From Veillonellaceae bacterium (GTDB lineage: Bacteria; Bacillota; Negativicutes; JAAYSF01), in the NCBI GenBank assembly GCA_012523975.1, contig JAAYSF010000065.1:1-64000 (forward strand): DNA of 64,000 nucleotides. The letters are read 5' to 3'. The notes beneath the pieces are model-generated. The model was not told the DNA's origin. It did no database searches and saw nothing but the letters and a program-made list of their open reading frames with translations. Positions 32,712 through 41,040 of the stretch are shown one piece after another. The position numbers and the translations under genes were made by a program. Position 1 is the stretch's first letter, and every line of letters starts with the position of its first letter.

Positions 32712-33436
32712 CCGTCATCGGCATTGGTCCTGGTTCGGCTCTTGATATGAGTCCCCGGGCCAGAAACAGCATTGTTGGAGCCGATGTGGTAGTCGGTTAT
32801 AATACCTACCTCAAATTAGTAGAAGAGCTAATTACTACACAAGAGATTATCGGGACGGGAATGATGCAAGAGGTTGATCGCTGTAGTGCCGCTGTAGAAG
32901 AAGCCATGAAAGGCAAAAAAGTTGCCGTTGTCTCAAGCGGTGATCCAGGCATCTACGGAATGGCCGGACTAGTCCTGGAACTTGTCCAACAATATCCTGA
33001 AGGCCAGCGGCCGGAGGTTGTTATTATTCCAGGTATAAGTGCCGTCGGGGCCGCCGCTGCTATACTTGGGGCGCCTCTAATGCATGACTTTTCCGTAATC
33101 AGTCTAAGTGACCTGTTAACACCTTGGGAATTAATAAAAAAGCGCGTTGAAATGGCTGCTGCCGGAGACTTTGTAATTGCGCTCTATAATCCCAAAAGCC
33201 ATCGTCGCGTAAATCAAATCGAAGAGGTTAGAGAAATTGTCTTAAACCACCGTTCAGCTGCAACGCCGGTTGGCATCGTGAACAGTGCAAGCCGTCCAAG
33301 TGAGAGTATGACGATTGCTACACTTGATAATTTTACTAAAGAACACATTGATATGTTCTCGTTGGTCATAATCGGCAATAGCCAGACTTACGTAAAAGAT
33401 GGACGCATGATTACCCCGCGAGGCTATAAACTATGA
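32612..33436 (+). CDS. cbiH: Cobalt-precorrin-3B C17-methyltransferase CbiH
   Basis: CbiH methylates C-17 and drives ring contraction. The catalytic domain is clear: LAVIGIGPGSALDMSPRAR, VVSSGDPGIYGMAG and FVIALYNPKSHRR. The only standard start codon before this domain in frame is ATG 32612, which lies 100 bases inside cbiG, with AGGAG 9 bases upstream. That adds an unusual 31-residue N-terminal extension containing two cysteines (GCDCSNSRG). An unrecognised non-canonical start nearer the domain is the alternative. It overlaps cbiJ by four bases. Confidence 0.9.
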   Translation: MRSGSAFNGTNKQPAVDQSQISGCDCSNSRGQLAVIGIGPGSALDMSPRARNSIVGADVVVGYNTYLKLVEELITTQEIIGTGMMQEVDRCSAAVEEAMKGKKVAVVSSGDPGIYGMAGLVLELVQQYPEGQRPEVVIIPGISAVGAAAAILGAPLMHDFSVISLSDLLTPWELIKKRVEMAAAGDFVIALYNPKSHRRVNQIEEVREIVLNHRSAATPVGIVNSASRPSESMTIATLDNFTKEHIDMFSLVIIGNSQTYVKDGRMITPRGYKL

Positions 33437-34197
33437 TTCTGGTTTTGGCCGGTACTAAGGACGGAAGACAGTTAGCAGCTAATCTCGCTCAAGCCGGCCA
33501 TCAGGTTGTAGTTTCAGTAGTAAGCAAGCATGGCAGGGACTTAGCCGCGCAGAATAATCTCGTCGTTAATACAGACAAGCTAGACGCGAACGCTATGGTG
33601 CAATTCATTCAATTTAATCATATCAAACTAGTGATTGATGGGAGTCACCCTTACGCTGTCAACGTGTCCCAAAATGCTATAAAGGCTTGTCAAATTACTA
33701 ACACAAAGTATTTGCGTTACGAGAGGCCTGCACTTGATTTACCATATTATGATAAGCTTCATATTGTGACAAGCTATCACCAAGCAGCCCGCCAAGCAGC
33801 TAATCTTGGGCAAGTAATTTTTTTGACAACGGGCAGCCGAATGCTTGGAATTTTTACGGCGGAGCCAAAGCTAAAAAACCATCGGTTAATTGCTAGGGTA
33901 CTGCCTGATCCTCAAGTAATAACGCAGTGTGTCGAGCTTGGATTCGGTCTTAACGATATAATTGCTTTACAAGGGCCATTCTCCCATCAGTTGAATTACG
34001 CGATGTTCAAGGATTTCGGCGCTGAAGTCCTTATCATGAAGAATAGCGGACAGATAGGGGGCAGTGATACTAAGCTTTCTGCCGCCATGGAACTAAACCT
34101 GTCAATTATCGTAATTGACAGGCCAAAAATTAACTACGACAAAGTTGTTTTCAACTACGATCAGATATTAGAGTACGTTCAGGAGGTTTTTAAATGA
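33433..34197 (+). CDS. cbiJ: Cobalt-precorrin-6A reductase CbiJ
   Basis: CbiJ reduces cobalt-precorrin-6A using NADH. The 254-residue protein has MILVLAGTKDGRQLAANL at its start, DGSHPYAVNVSQNA near 71-84, LRYERP, TTGSRMLGIF and LQGPFSHQLN, matching the CobK/CbiJ family. It overlaps cbiH and cbiX by four bases each (ATGA-type junctions). Confidence 0.93.
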   Translation: MILVLAGTKDGRQLAANLAQAGHQVVVSVVSKHGRDLAAQNNLVVNTDKLDANAMVQFIQFNHIKLVIDGSHPYAVNVSQNAIKACQITNTKYLRYERPALDLPYYDKLHIVTSYHQAARQAANLGQVIFLTTGSRMLGIFTAEPKLKNHRLIARVLPDPQVITQCVELGFGLNDIIALQGPFSHQLNYAMFKDFGAEVLIMKNSGQIGGSDTKLSAAMELNLSIIVIDRPKINYDKVVFNYDQILEYVQEVFK

Positions 34198-34571
34198 GTT
34201 TAGGAATAGTAGTACTTGGTCACGGCAGCCGTGCTAGCGTAGCGGAGGCTAATCAGGTTGCCTTTGAAGTAGCATCATTAGTCAAATTAAAATCAGGAGA
34301 ACAACTCGTTGAGACGGCAATTATGAACCGTGAATCTGGATTAGCCGGTATCGATGAAGCCGTTGAAAAACTAATCAATAACGGCGCAACCAAAATAATA
34401 ATCGCGCCGATGTTCTTGGCTAACGGGGTTCACATTCAATCGGATATTCCGGAAGAAATCGCTGTTTTAGAAACCAAATTTCCCGGCGTGCCTATTAAAA
34501 TGGCCGCTCATATCGGTCCCGATCCTCGCATTGCTGACATACTGTTAGAACGTATTCGGGAGGCAATGTAA
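34194..34571 (+). CDS. cbiX: Sirohydrochlorin cobaltochelatase, short form (CbiX-small)
   Basis: This 125-residue single-domain chelatase inserts cobalt into sirohydrochlorin, the entry step of the anaerobic corrin route. The metal-binding histidines are visible in VLGHGSRAS (His10) and GVHIQSDIPEE (near residue 82). The length matches the short CbiXS form that acts as a homodimer, half the size of the long CbiX. It overlaps cbiJ by 4 bases and cbiC by 1. Confidence 0.9.
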   Translation: MSLGIVVLGHGSRASVAEANQVAFEVASLVKLKSGEQLVETAIMNRESGLAGIDEAVEKLINNGATKIIIAPMFLANGVHIQSDIPEEIAVLETKFPGVPIKMAAHIGPDPRIADILLERIREAM

Positions 34572-35194
34572 TGGATTACATAACTCAACCTGCTGTCATT
34601 GAAGCCCGCAGCATGGAGATAATAAGGCCATATTTGGCAGGTTATAATCTATCACCGCAGGAAATAAAAGTTTTCTCACGCATAATTCATGCATCTGGTG
34701 ATCCGGATTATGCAAAAGTTATTAAGATTCACCCCGAAGCGATAGCCGCAGGTTGTAAGGCACTCAAAGCAGGTTGCCAAATCTACTGCGACGTGGAAAT
34801 GGTACGCACTGGCATTAACAAACGGCGCCTTGCCGAATTAGGCGGCGCTGTAAATTGCTTAATAAATGATGAAGCCATTGCCATTACAGCGAAAAAGCTT
34901 GGTATAACACGTTCTATGGCAGCTATGAGATCTTTCGGACAGCAGCTGGATGGTTCAATAATTGCTATCGGTAATGCTCCTACCGCACTCTTTGAAGTCC
35001 TTAATATGATGAAAGAAACAGGTATCCGGCCAGCGTTAATTATCGGTGTTCCGGTAGGCTTTGTCGGAGCCGCTGAATCCAAAGACTTGTTAGCGGTTAC
35101 CTCCGATGTTCCCTATATCACAGTATTAGGGAATAAGGGTGGCAGTCCGATTGCTGCTGCAACCACCAACGCTTTACTCTATATGTTGGAGTAA
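34571..35194 (+). CDS. cbiC: Cobalt-precorrin-8 methylmutase CbiC
   Basis: CbiC moves the C-11 methyl group to C-12, giving cobyrinate. The 207-residue product shows RIIHASGDPDYAK (with the catalytic histidine, about residues 37-49), DVEMVRTGIN near 75-84, and the C-terminal VGFVGAAESKD and GNKGGSPIAAA motifs. The start shares a base with the cbiX stop (TAATG). Confidence 0.95.
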   Translation: MDYITQPAVIEARSMEIIRPYLAGYNLSPQEIKVFSRIIHASGDPDYAKVIKIHPEAIAAGCKALKAGCQIYCDVEMVRTGINKRRLAELGGAVNCLINDEAIAITAKKLGITRSMAAMRSFGQQLDGSIIAIGNAPTALFEVLNMMKETGIRPALIIGVPVGFVGAAESKDLLAVTSDVPYITVLGNKGGSPIAAATTNALLYMLE

Positions 35195-35196
35195 TT

Positions 35197-35772
35197 ATGG
35201 ATAAAAAAGGCTTATTACGTATTTTTACTGGCGACGGTAAAGGCAAAACCACTGCAGCTTTAGGCTCGGCTGTTCGAGCAGCCGGACTAAATCGCCGAGT
35301 CTCGGTTGTTCAGTTTCTAAAAGGAACCGGATATACCGGAGAACTCTTTGCTGTTAATTTAATCAAACCGCCAATTGAAATTAAACAATTTGGATTTGGT
35401 TGTCCTATCTCGGCTCAAATTAAAGCCGGAACAGCTGTTTGCAATAAATGCGGACGTTGTTTTCGAGAAAACCGTAATCCGCTAAATAACTTTGCACCCC
35501 AGGCTTTAGCTTACGTCCGTGAAGTTCTTAGTAACGATAACATCGACCTGCTAATTATGGACGAAATCAGCCATGCCCTTAAACACGGATTAATAAAAAT
35601 TGATGATGTTCTTGAGATTGTCAAGTCAAGATCTTACCATGTCGAAATAATTTTAACGGGTCGCAATATGCCGCCTGAGTTAATGAGTATTGCTGATGAA
35701 ATAACAATTTGCTACCCAGTTAAGCACCCAATGACAAGCGGCCTGGATGCGCGAAGGGGAATTGAATACTAA
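35197..35772 (+). CDS. cobO: Cob(I)yrinic acid a,c-diamide adenosyltransferase (CobO/BtuR type) with a C4 insertion
   Basis: CobO attaches the 5'-deoxyadenosyl group of ATP to reduced corrinoids. The 191-residue protein has the P-loop GDGKGKTTA (12-20), RVSVVQFLKG, LIMDEISHAL and LTGRNMP. Between the strands it carries a cysteine-rich insertion, Cys69-x12-Cys82-x2-Cys85-x2-Cys88, absent from classical CobA/BtuR as I know it and suggestive of a bound zinc or Fe-S centre. The TAATG junction couples it to cbiA. Confidence 0.92.
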   Translation: MDKKGLLRIFTGDGKGKTTAALGSAVRAAGLNRRVSVVQFLKGTGYTGELFAVNLIKPPIEIKQFGFGCPISAQIKAGTAVCNKCGRCFRENRNPLNNFAPQALAYVREVLSNDNIDLLIMDEISHALKHGLIKIDDVLEIVKSRSYHVEIILTGRNMPPELMSIADEITICYPVKHPMTSGLDARRGIEY

Positions 35773-37166
35773 TGGAGACAGAAATGCAAGCAATTAAACT
35801 GCCGCGTATTGTAATTGCCGGCACTTCGAGCGGGGTTGGCAAAACTACAATAGTTACCGGACTATTGGGTGCGCTTAAGCAAAGTGGCCGTAATGTCCAG
35901 TCTTATAAAGTCGGACCGGACTATATTGACCCGGGTTATCATTTTCTCGCCAGCGGCAAACCCTCTCACAATTTGGACACTTGGCTGATACCTGAAGAAA
36001 AACTGACTGCAATTTTCACTCAAACAGCGAAGAACAGTGACTTAGCCCTAATTGAGGGCGTAATGGGCCTCTACGATGGCGGCCGAAAAGGTATTAGCAG
36101 TACGGCGTCAATTGCTAAATTATTAAAAGCTCCAGTAGTACTGGTTATTGATGCTAAGTCAATGGGAGAAAGTGCTGCTGCCATTGCTTTAGGCTATAAG
36201 ATGTATGATTCTAATATAAATCTAGCTGGTGTCATTCTAAATCGACTAGGCTCACTTGCCCATCGCGATATGATCTGCCAAGCCATGGACAAATTAGGTA
36301 TTGAAGTATTGGGCTGTATTTTCCGTAACGATGCTTTGTCTATGCCTGAGCGTCATCTAGGTTTGACACCGATTACTGAAAACTGTGCGACTAATACTGT
36401 AAATGCCATGACAGAGCAAATAGGCGCTCAGGTTAATCTCGCTCGCATTGTTGAAATTTCCGAAAATACAGATCCAATTGTATATTCGTCTAAAAGCAGG
36501 CCTGTAACCATTGCGAAAACTGTTCGTATTGGTGTAGCCCAAGATGAGGCTTTTTCCTTCTACTATCCAGAAAGTCTCGAGACTTTAGAATCCTTAGGAG
36601 CAGAATTAGTGCCATTTAGCCCTCTAAATGATACTGTTCTGCCTAATGTTGATGGTCTTATCCTTGGCGGCGGCTTTCCAGAAATGTTTGTTAAGCAATT
36701 AACACAAAATAACCAGATGCGTTCTGCAATCTTAGAAGCCAGTAAATGTGATATGCCTATTTATGCTGAATGCGGCGGACTGATGTATTTAACTCGGCAA
36801 GTTATTGATTTTGACGGAAATGTTTACGACATGGTCGGTGCTATACCGGCAATATGCACTATGGAATCAAAACTTCAGACAGTTGGTTATATCGAAGCAA
36901 GCCCATTGAAAACAAATGTCCTTGCTAATCCGGGAAATGTCTTGAGAGGACATGAGTTCCATTTTTCCCGCATGATTCCAGATTGTCCTGACAGTTTTCC
37001 ATGGGCTTTTGAAATTAAAAAAATGAGAACTGGCGCAATTTATAATGCTGGATACAGTGATAATAACCTTCTAGCTTCTTATTTACATATACATTTTGCT
37101 GGAAATTTAGATGCAGCTGCTCAGTTCATAAGACAATGTCAGCAATATCGAAAGACTCATAAATGA
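35772..37166 (+). CDS. cbiA: Cobyrinate a,c-diamide synthase CbiA
   Basis: CbiA amidates the a and c side chains of cobyrinate with glutamine and ATP. The 464-residue protein has the P-loop GTSSGVGKTTIVTG near 17-30, VGPDYIDPGYH, EGVMGLYDG, and a C-terminal class I glutaminase-like domain with the nucleophile in AECGGLMYL. ATG 35772 overlaps the cobO stop; an in-frame ATG at 35784 is an alternative start. The gap of 40 bases to cobU has no terminator. Confidence 0.95.
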   Translation: METEMQAIKLPRIVIAGTSSGVGKTTIVTGLLGALKQSGRNVQSYKVGPDYIDPGYHFLASGKPSHNLDTWLIPEEKLTAIFTQTAKNSDLALIEGVMGLYDGGRKGISSTASIAKLLKAPVVLVIDAKSMGESAAAIALGYKMYDSNINLAGVILNRLGSLAHRDMICQAMDKLGIEVLGCIFRNDALSMPERHLGLTPITENCATNTVNAMTEQIGAQVNLARIVEISENTDPIVYSSKSRPVTIAKTVRIGVAQDEAFSFYYPESLETLESLGAELVPFSPLNDTVLPNVDGLILGGGFPEMFVKQLTQNNQMRSAILEASKCDMPIYAECGGLMYLTRQVIDFDGNVYDMVGAIPAICTMESKLQTVGYIEASPLKTNVLANPGNVLRGHEFHFSRMIPDCPDSFPWAFEIKKMRTGAIYNAGYSDNNLLASYLHIHFAGNLDAAAQFIRQCQQYRKTHK

Positions 37167-37206
37167 TTTTTTCAACTTCCATCAGGTTACGGAGGGAGGG
37201 ACGGCT

Positions 37207-37791
37207 ATGTCAGGTAAAATAATTCTTGTAACAGGGGGGGCCAGAAGCGGAAAAAGTACCTTTGCTGAACAATACGCTTCAGAACAGAGAAAAACTGTTG
37301 CTTATATTGCTACCGCCCAAATATATGACACAGAAATGCAAGAACGTGTTACCATGCACCGCGAACGGCGGCCAAACAACTGGCTTACTTATGAAGCTCC
37401 TTATGCAGATGCTGATACTATTAAAGCGGCTGCGGCATCCGCTGATGTAATCTTATTTGACTGCTTAACCCTTTATACTTCAAACCTGTTACTTTCAAGT
37501 GAAGCACATAAGCACCGTGAAGAACGAGTGAGCTATATATTAAACAGGGTAGAACAGCTAATTGAAGCTGCCCGTCAAAGCACAGCAACTGTTATTTTTG
37601 TTACTAACGAGGTCGGCCTTGGTATTGTGCCTGACAACGCGCTAGCACGGGAATATCGTGATATGGCTGGTTGGGTCAACCAGAAAGTGGCAGCCTCTGC
37701 AGAAGAGGTCTACCTCGTAGTCAGCGGCTTGCCTGTCGAATTAAAGAAACTAGCTGTAAAACTTGGAGAAGGAGGCGTTAGACATGGCTAA
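37207..37791 (+). CDS. cobU: Bifunctional adenosylcobinamide kinase/guanylyltransferase CobU
   Basis: CobU phosphorylates adenosylcobinamide and transfers GMP to form adenosyl-GDP-cobinamide. The 194-residue product has the P-loop GGARSGKSTFAE (about 9-20), YIATAQIYD, the HRERRPNNW motif with the guanylated histidine and VTNEVGLGIVP. GGAGGGAGG precedes ATG 37207. Its last codons overlap the cbiP start by 8 bases. Confidence 0.95.
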   Translation: MSGKIILVTGGARSGKSTFAEQYASEQRKTVAYIATAQIYDTEMQERVTMHRERRPNNWLTYEAPYADADTIKAAAASADVILFDCLTLYTSNLLLSSEAHKHREERVSYILNRVEQLIEAARQSTATVIFVTNEVGLGIVPDNALAREYRDMAGWVNQKVAASAEEVYLVVSGLPVELKKLAVKLGEGGVRHG

Positions 37792-39301
37792 ATCGATAAT
37801 GCTCCAAGGGACAAGTTCTCATGTCGGTAAAAGCATTCTGACTACAGCTTTATGTCGAATCCTATATCAAGATGGCTATAAAGTGGTGCCTTTCAAAGCC
37901 CAAAATATGGCCTTAAATTCATATGTAACAAAAACAGGGGAAGAGATGGGACGGGCCCAGGTTGCCCAAGCCGAGGCCGCTTGCTTAGAACCGATGGTTG
38001 AAATGAATCCCGTTCTTTTAAAACCCACCGGAAATTCATGCTCGCAGGTTGTTTTAATGGGTAAGCCTATCGGCAACATGTCAGCAAAAGAATACCATCA
38101 AGGTTATAGTTTAAAGGCCTTAAGTACAGTTAAAGAATGCTTGAATAAACTAATGGCTAGTTTTGATGCTATCGTAATTGAGGGAGCCGGAAGTCCTGCT
38201 GAAGTAAACTTAAAGGCCAATGATATTGTAAATATGCGGGTTGCTAAAATGATATCAGCGCCAGTTCTGTTAGTTGCCGATATTGATAGGGGCGGAGCAT
38301 TAGCGTCGGTTGTAGGGACACTTGAATTGCTTGATCCTGATGAGCGTGACCTTGTAAAAGGAATTATTATCAATAAGTTCCGCGGTGATATTGCTCTTTT
38401 AAAACCTGCTTTAGATTTTTTAGAGCAAAAAACTGGTAAGCCTATCCTTGGTGTAATCCCTCATATTGAAGATATAGGTATCGATGACGAGGATTCAGTA
38501 TCATTAGACGATAAAGCAAATAATCCCCAACGTGACATTGAGATAGCTGTAATTCGTACACCTAAAATATCAAATTTCACCGATTTTGACGCACTTGCCA
38601 ATGAAAAAGACGTTACAGTACGGTTTATCCGCAAGGGCGAATCAATCGGCAAGCCCGACCTAGTGATTCTGCCAGGCAGTAAAAATACCACCGAGGACCT
38701 TATTTATCTTCGCGAAAATGGTTATGATCAAGAACTACTCAGTCTAGCGGAAAGAGGTACGCCAATAGTTGGTATCTGCGGCGGTTACCAGATGCTGGGC
38801 AAAGAGATCCGCGACCCTTACCATACCGAGTCTGACCTAGACCGTATAGATGGTTTAGGTTTACTAGATATCATTACGACTTTTGCAGCACAAAAAACTA
38901 CTCATCAGGTATTGGCAAAATGTTATCATCACAAATTCCTAAACCTGGATATTTCTGAAGCTAATTTGAATGGTTATGAAATTCATATGGGAAAAACTGA
39001 TTTTATTGCGCCCGTCACCCATGCATTTGCAATTACTGCCAGGTCAGGTGAACCAGTATCGGTAAACGATGGGGCAATTAGAAATGATGGATTAGTTATG
39101 GGTACTTATATTCATGGAATATTTGATAATAATAACTATCGCAGAGCCATAATTGACGCCCTGCGAATTCGAAAAGGACTCAACCCGTTAATTTCCTTTA
39201 ATGATGTTCAAGCCCGTAAAGAAAAAAGCTATGACAACTTAGCAGCTACTGTAAGAAATCATCTTAACATGAAACTTCTATACCAAATTATAGGTGGATA
39301 A
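37784..39301 (+). CDS. cbiP: Cobyric acid synthase CbiP
   Basis: CbiP amidates the b, d, e and g side chains of adenosylcobyrinate a,c-diamide. The 505-residue protein starts MAKSIMLQGTSSHVGKS with the P-loop, then FKAQNMALNS, EGAGSPAEVNL, and the glutaminase motif GICGGYQMLG with its nucleophile cysteine. ATG 37784 follows AAGGAGG. The in-frame start at 37763 lies before that site. The stop lies one base before the preferred cbiB start. Confidence 0.95.
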   Translation: MAKSIMLQGTSSHVGKSILTTALCRILYQDGYKVVPFKAQNMALNSYVTKTGEEMGRAQVAQAEAACLEPMVEMNPVLLKPTGNSCSQVVLMGKPIGNMSAKEYHQGYSLKALSTVKECLNKLMASFDAIVIEGAGSPAEVNLKANDIVNMRVAKMISAPVLLVADIDRGGALASVVGTLELLDPDERDLVKGIIINKFRGDIALLKPALDFLEQKTGKPILGVIPHIEDIGIDDEDSVSLDDKANNPQRDIEIAVIRTPKISNFTDFDALANEKDVTVRFIRKGESIGKPDLVILPGSKNTTEDLIYLRENGYDQELLSLAERGTPIVGICGGYQMLGKEIRDPYHTESDLDRIDGLGLLDIITTFAAQKTTHQVLAKCYHHKFLNLDISEANLNGYEIHMGKTDFIAPVTHAFAITARSGEPVSVNDGAIRNDGLVMGTYIHGIFDNNNYRRAIIDALRIRKGLNPLISFNDVQARKEKSYDNLAATVRNHLNMKLLYQIIGG

Positions 39302-39302
39302 C

Positions 39303-40232
39303 ATGGATAACTATTTACCGGTTGCCGCCCTAATTTTGGATACTGCAATCGGCGATCCACGCTCGCGGTTTCACCCTGTAGTATTGATTGGAAATCTGAT
39401 TGCTTTCTTTGAGAGCATCTTGCTTAAGCCTGCTAAGTCGTCGAGGTATAAAATCATAACAGGCGTATTGCTTGTCTGCCTGGTGCTATCAATAACATAT
39501 ACGTCAGTATGGTTAATTATGTTCGCCTTGAGTTTATTAGGGCCAATTTATGCCTTCATCGGAGGAGCATTAGCTCTAAGCTTTACAATATCACCTCGCA
39601 GCTTAGCGGAAGCTGGCAACGAAATTAAAAACTACATGCTTAACGGCGATTTAACACAAGCTCGCTTTAAAGTTGGTTGGATTGTAGGCCGTGATACTGA
39701 CAAACTGGATACCGGTGAAATCACGCGGGCTACAGTTGAAACGGTAGCAGAGAATATAGTAGACGGTATAATATCGCCCCTCTTTTATTTTCTGATCGGC
39801 GGCGTACCACTAGCTTTTCTATATCGTGCCGTTAATACTCTAGATTCTATGGTCGGGTACAGAAATGCCAAATATCTTGATTTTGGCATGCCGGCAGCAC
39901 GACTTGATGATATATTTAATTACATTCCAGCCCGTATAACAGGTGTGCTTATTATCATAATATCCTTTGTGTTGCGTTATAATGCAACCTCTGCTCTAAA
40001 ATCAATCATGAGAGATGCACCTAAGCATCCTAGCCCAAATAGCGGGATTACCGAGGCAGGAGTTGCGGGGGCGCTCGGTATTCGACTAGGCGGATTAAAT
40101 TATTATGGTGGAGTGCCTTCTTTAAGAGCCTATATGGGAGTAGAAATTAATAAGTTGGAACCGCTACACATTGAAAAAACAATTAAGTTAATGTATGGTA
40201 CCACCTTACTTTTCATTATCTTAACATTATAA
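39303..40232 (+). CDS. cbiB: Adenosylcobinamide-phosphate synthase CbiB
   Basis: CbiB joins aminopropanol phosphate to cobyric acid in the membrane. The 309-residue polytopic protein shows DTAIGDPRSRFHPV at its N-terminus, TVETVAENIVDGIISPLFY and YRAVNTLDSMVGYRN in the middle, and HPSPNSGITEAGVAGAL near the C-terminus, all typical. ATG 39303 follows TAGGTGG; GTG 39294 overlaps the cbiP end and lies within that site. Confidence 0.94.
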   Translation: MDNYLPVAALILDTAIGDPRSRFHPVVLIGNLIAFFESILLKPAKSSRYKIITGVLLVCLVLSITYTSVWLIMFALSLLGPIYAFIGGALALSFTISPRSLAEAGNEIKNYMLNGDLTQARFKVGWIVGRDTDKLDTGEITRATVETVAENIVDGIISPLFYFLIGGVPLAFLYRAVNTLDSMVGYRNAKYLDFGMPAARLDDIFNYIPARITGVLIIIISFVLRYNATSALKSIMRDAPKHPSPNSGITEAGVAGALGIRLGGLNYYGGVPSLRAYMGVEINKLEPLHIEKTIKLMYGTTLLFIILTL

Positions 40233-40244
40233 TCAGTCGCATAT

Positions 40245-40275
40245 GGAGGCTGGCACATGAAATGCCAGAAAATAC
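40245..40275 (+). promoter_or_regulatory. Split ribosome binding site of cobS: SD, stem-loop, start codon
   Basis: GGAGG (40245-40249) is 26 bases from the cobS ATG, too far for normal initiation. CTGGCA (40250-40255) and TGCCAG (40263-40268) form a perfect 6-bp stem with a 7-base loop exactly between them. Folding would leave 7 bases between the stem and the ATG and so restore standard spacing. The loop also holds an ATG (40257) opening an 8-codon frame that ends at 40283, overlapping the cobS start. Confidence 0.6.
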
Positions 40276-41025
40276 ATGAATGATTTTATAACTGGTCTAC
40301 AGTTCTTAACTCGAATAAAAATCGCAGATCAGTCTGACTGGATGCCGGATAGTTTTGGACGCAGTGTGAAATTTTTCCCGGTAATTGGTGCAATTATCGG
40401 AATGATTCTTGTAGCAGTGAATTACATTATTGATGGTTGGTTACCGGCTATAGGATTTTATATGCCGCCTCACGTATTGGCCACAATATTGACCGCTGTC
40501 CCTATTTTGCTTACAGGCGGCCTACATTGCGACGGTTTCATGGATACCATGGATGGCATATTTTCCGGACGCTCAAAGGAGCGTAAGTTGGAAATAATGA
40601 AAGATAGCAGAGTTGGAGCAAACGGCGTAACTACTTTTATCTTATTAATATTGCTGAAGTGGTCATTAATCACCGATATTGCTCCTTCGTTACTGCCTTT
40701 GGCCTTGTTTTCCATGCCTGTTTTAGGCAGATTCGCTATGGTTATTGGTATAACTGCCTTTCCGTATGCTAAACCAGATGGGATTGGTAAGGCCTTTGCT
40801 CAGCATGCTAATTCAAGATCGCTTATTATTGCAGCGATCTTCACTATCTTGCTGCTTATTCCGCTTGGCAAGCAAGCTTTACTAAGCTTCGCTGCCGTTG
40901 TGGTTTTTACTGTTGTGTTTGCAAAATACTTGACAAAGATTTTAGGTGGTCTAACTGGTGACGTATATGGAGCAGTAACCGAATTAACCGAGGTCATTGT
41001 ATTGCTAATGTTTTTATTTTTATAG
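40276..41025 (+). CDS. cobS: Adenosylcobinamide-GDP ribazoletransferase CobS
   Basis: CobS is the membrane-bound cobamide synthase that joins adenosyl-GDP-cobinamide to alpha-ribazole (phosphate). The 249-residue protein has several hydrophobic helices, the N-terminal LQFLTRI motif, and the DGFMDTMDGIFSGRS catalytic loop around residues 86-100, followed by KDSRVGANG. ATG 40276 yields the standard N-terminus MNDFITGLQFLTRI, but its Shine-Dalgarno is separated by a stem-loop. cobT follows 15 bases downstream. Confidence 0.94.
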   Translation: MNDFITGLQFLTRIKIADQSDWMPDSFGRSVKFFPVIGAIIGMILVAVNYIIDGWLPAIGFYMPPHVLATILTAVPILLTGGLHCDGFMDTMDGIFSGRSKERKLEIMKDSRVGANGVTTFILLILLKWSLITDIAPSLLPLALFSMPVLGRFAMVIGITAFPYAKPDGIGKAFAQHANSRSLIIAAIFTILLLIPLGKQALLSFAAVVVFTVVFAKYLTKILGGLTGDVYGAVTELTEVIVLLMFLFL

Positions 41026-41040
41026 TGTGAGGCGCTTAAT

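Noticed and set aside
32612-32720. Frameshift or pseudogene at the cbiG/cbiH junction
   Set aside because: Both products retain complete family motifs to their ends, so a real overlap is more likely than a broken gene.
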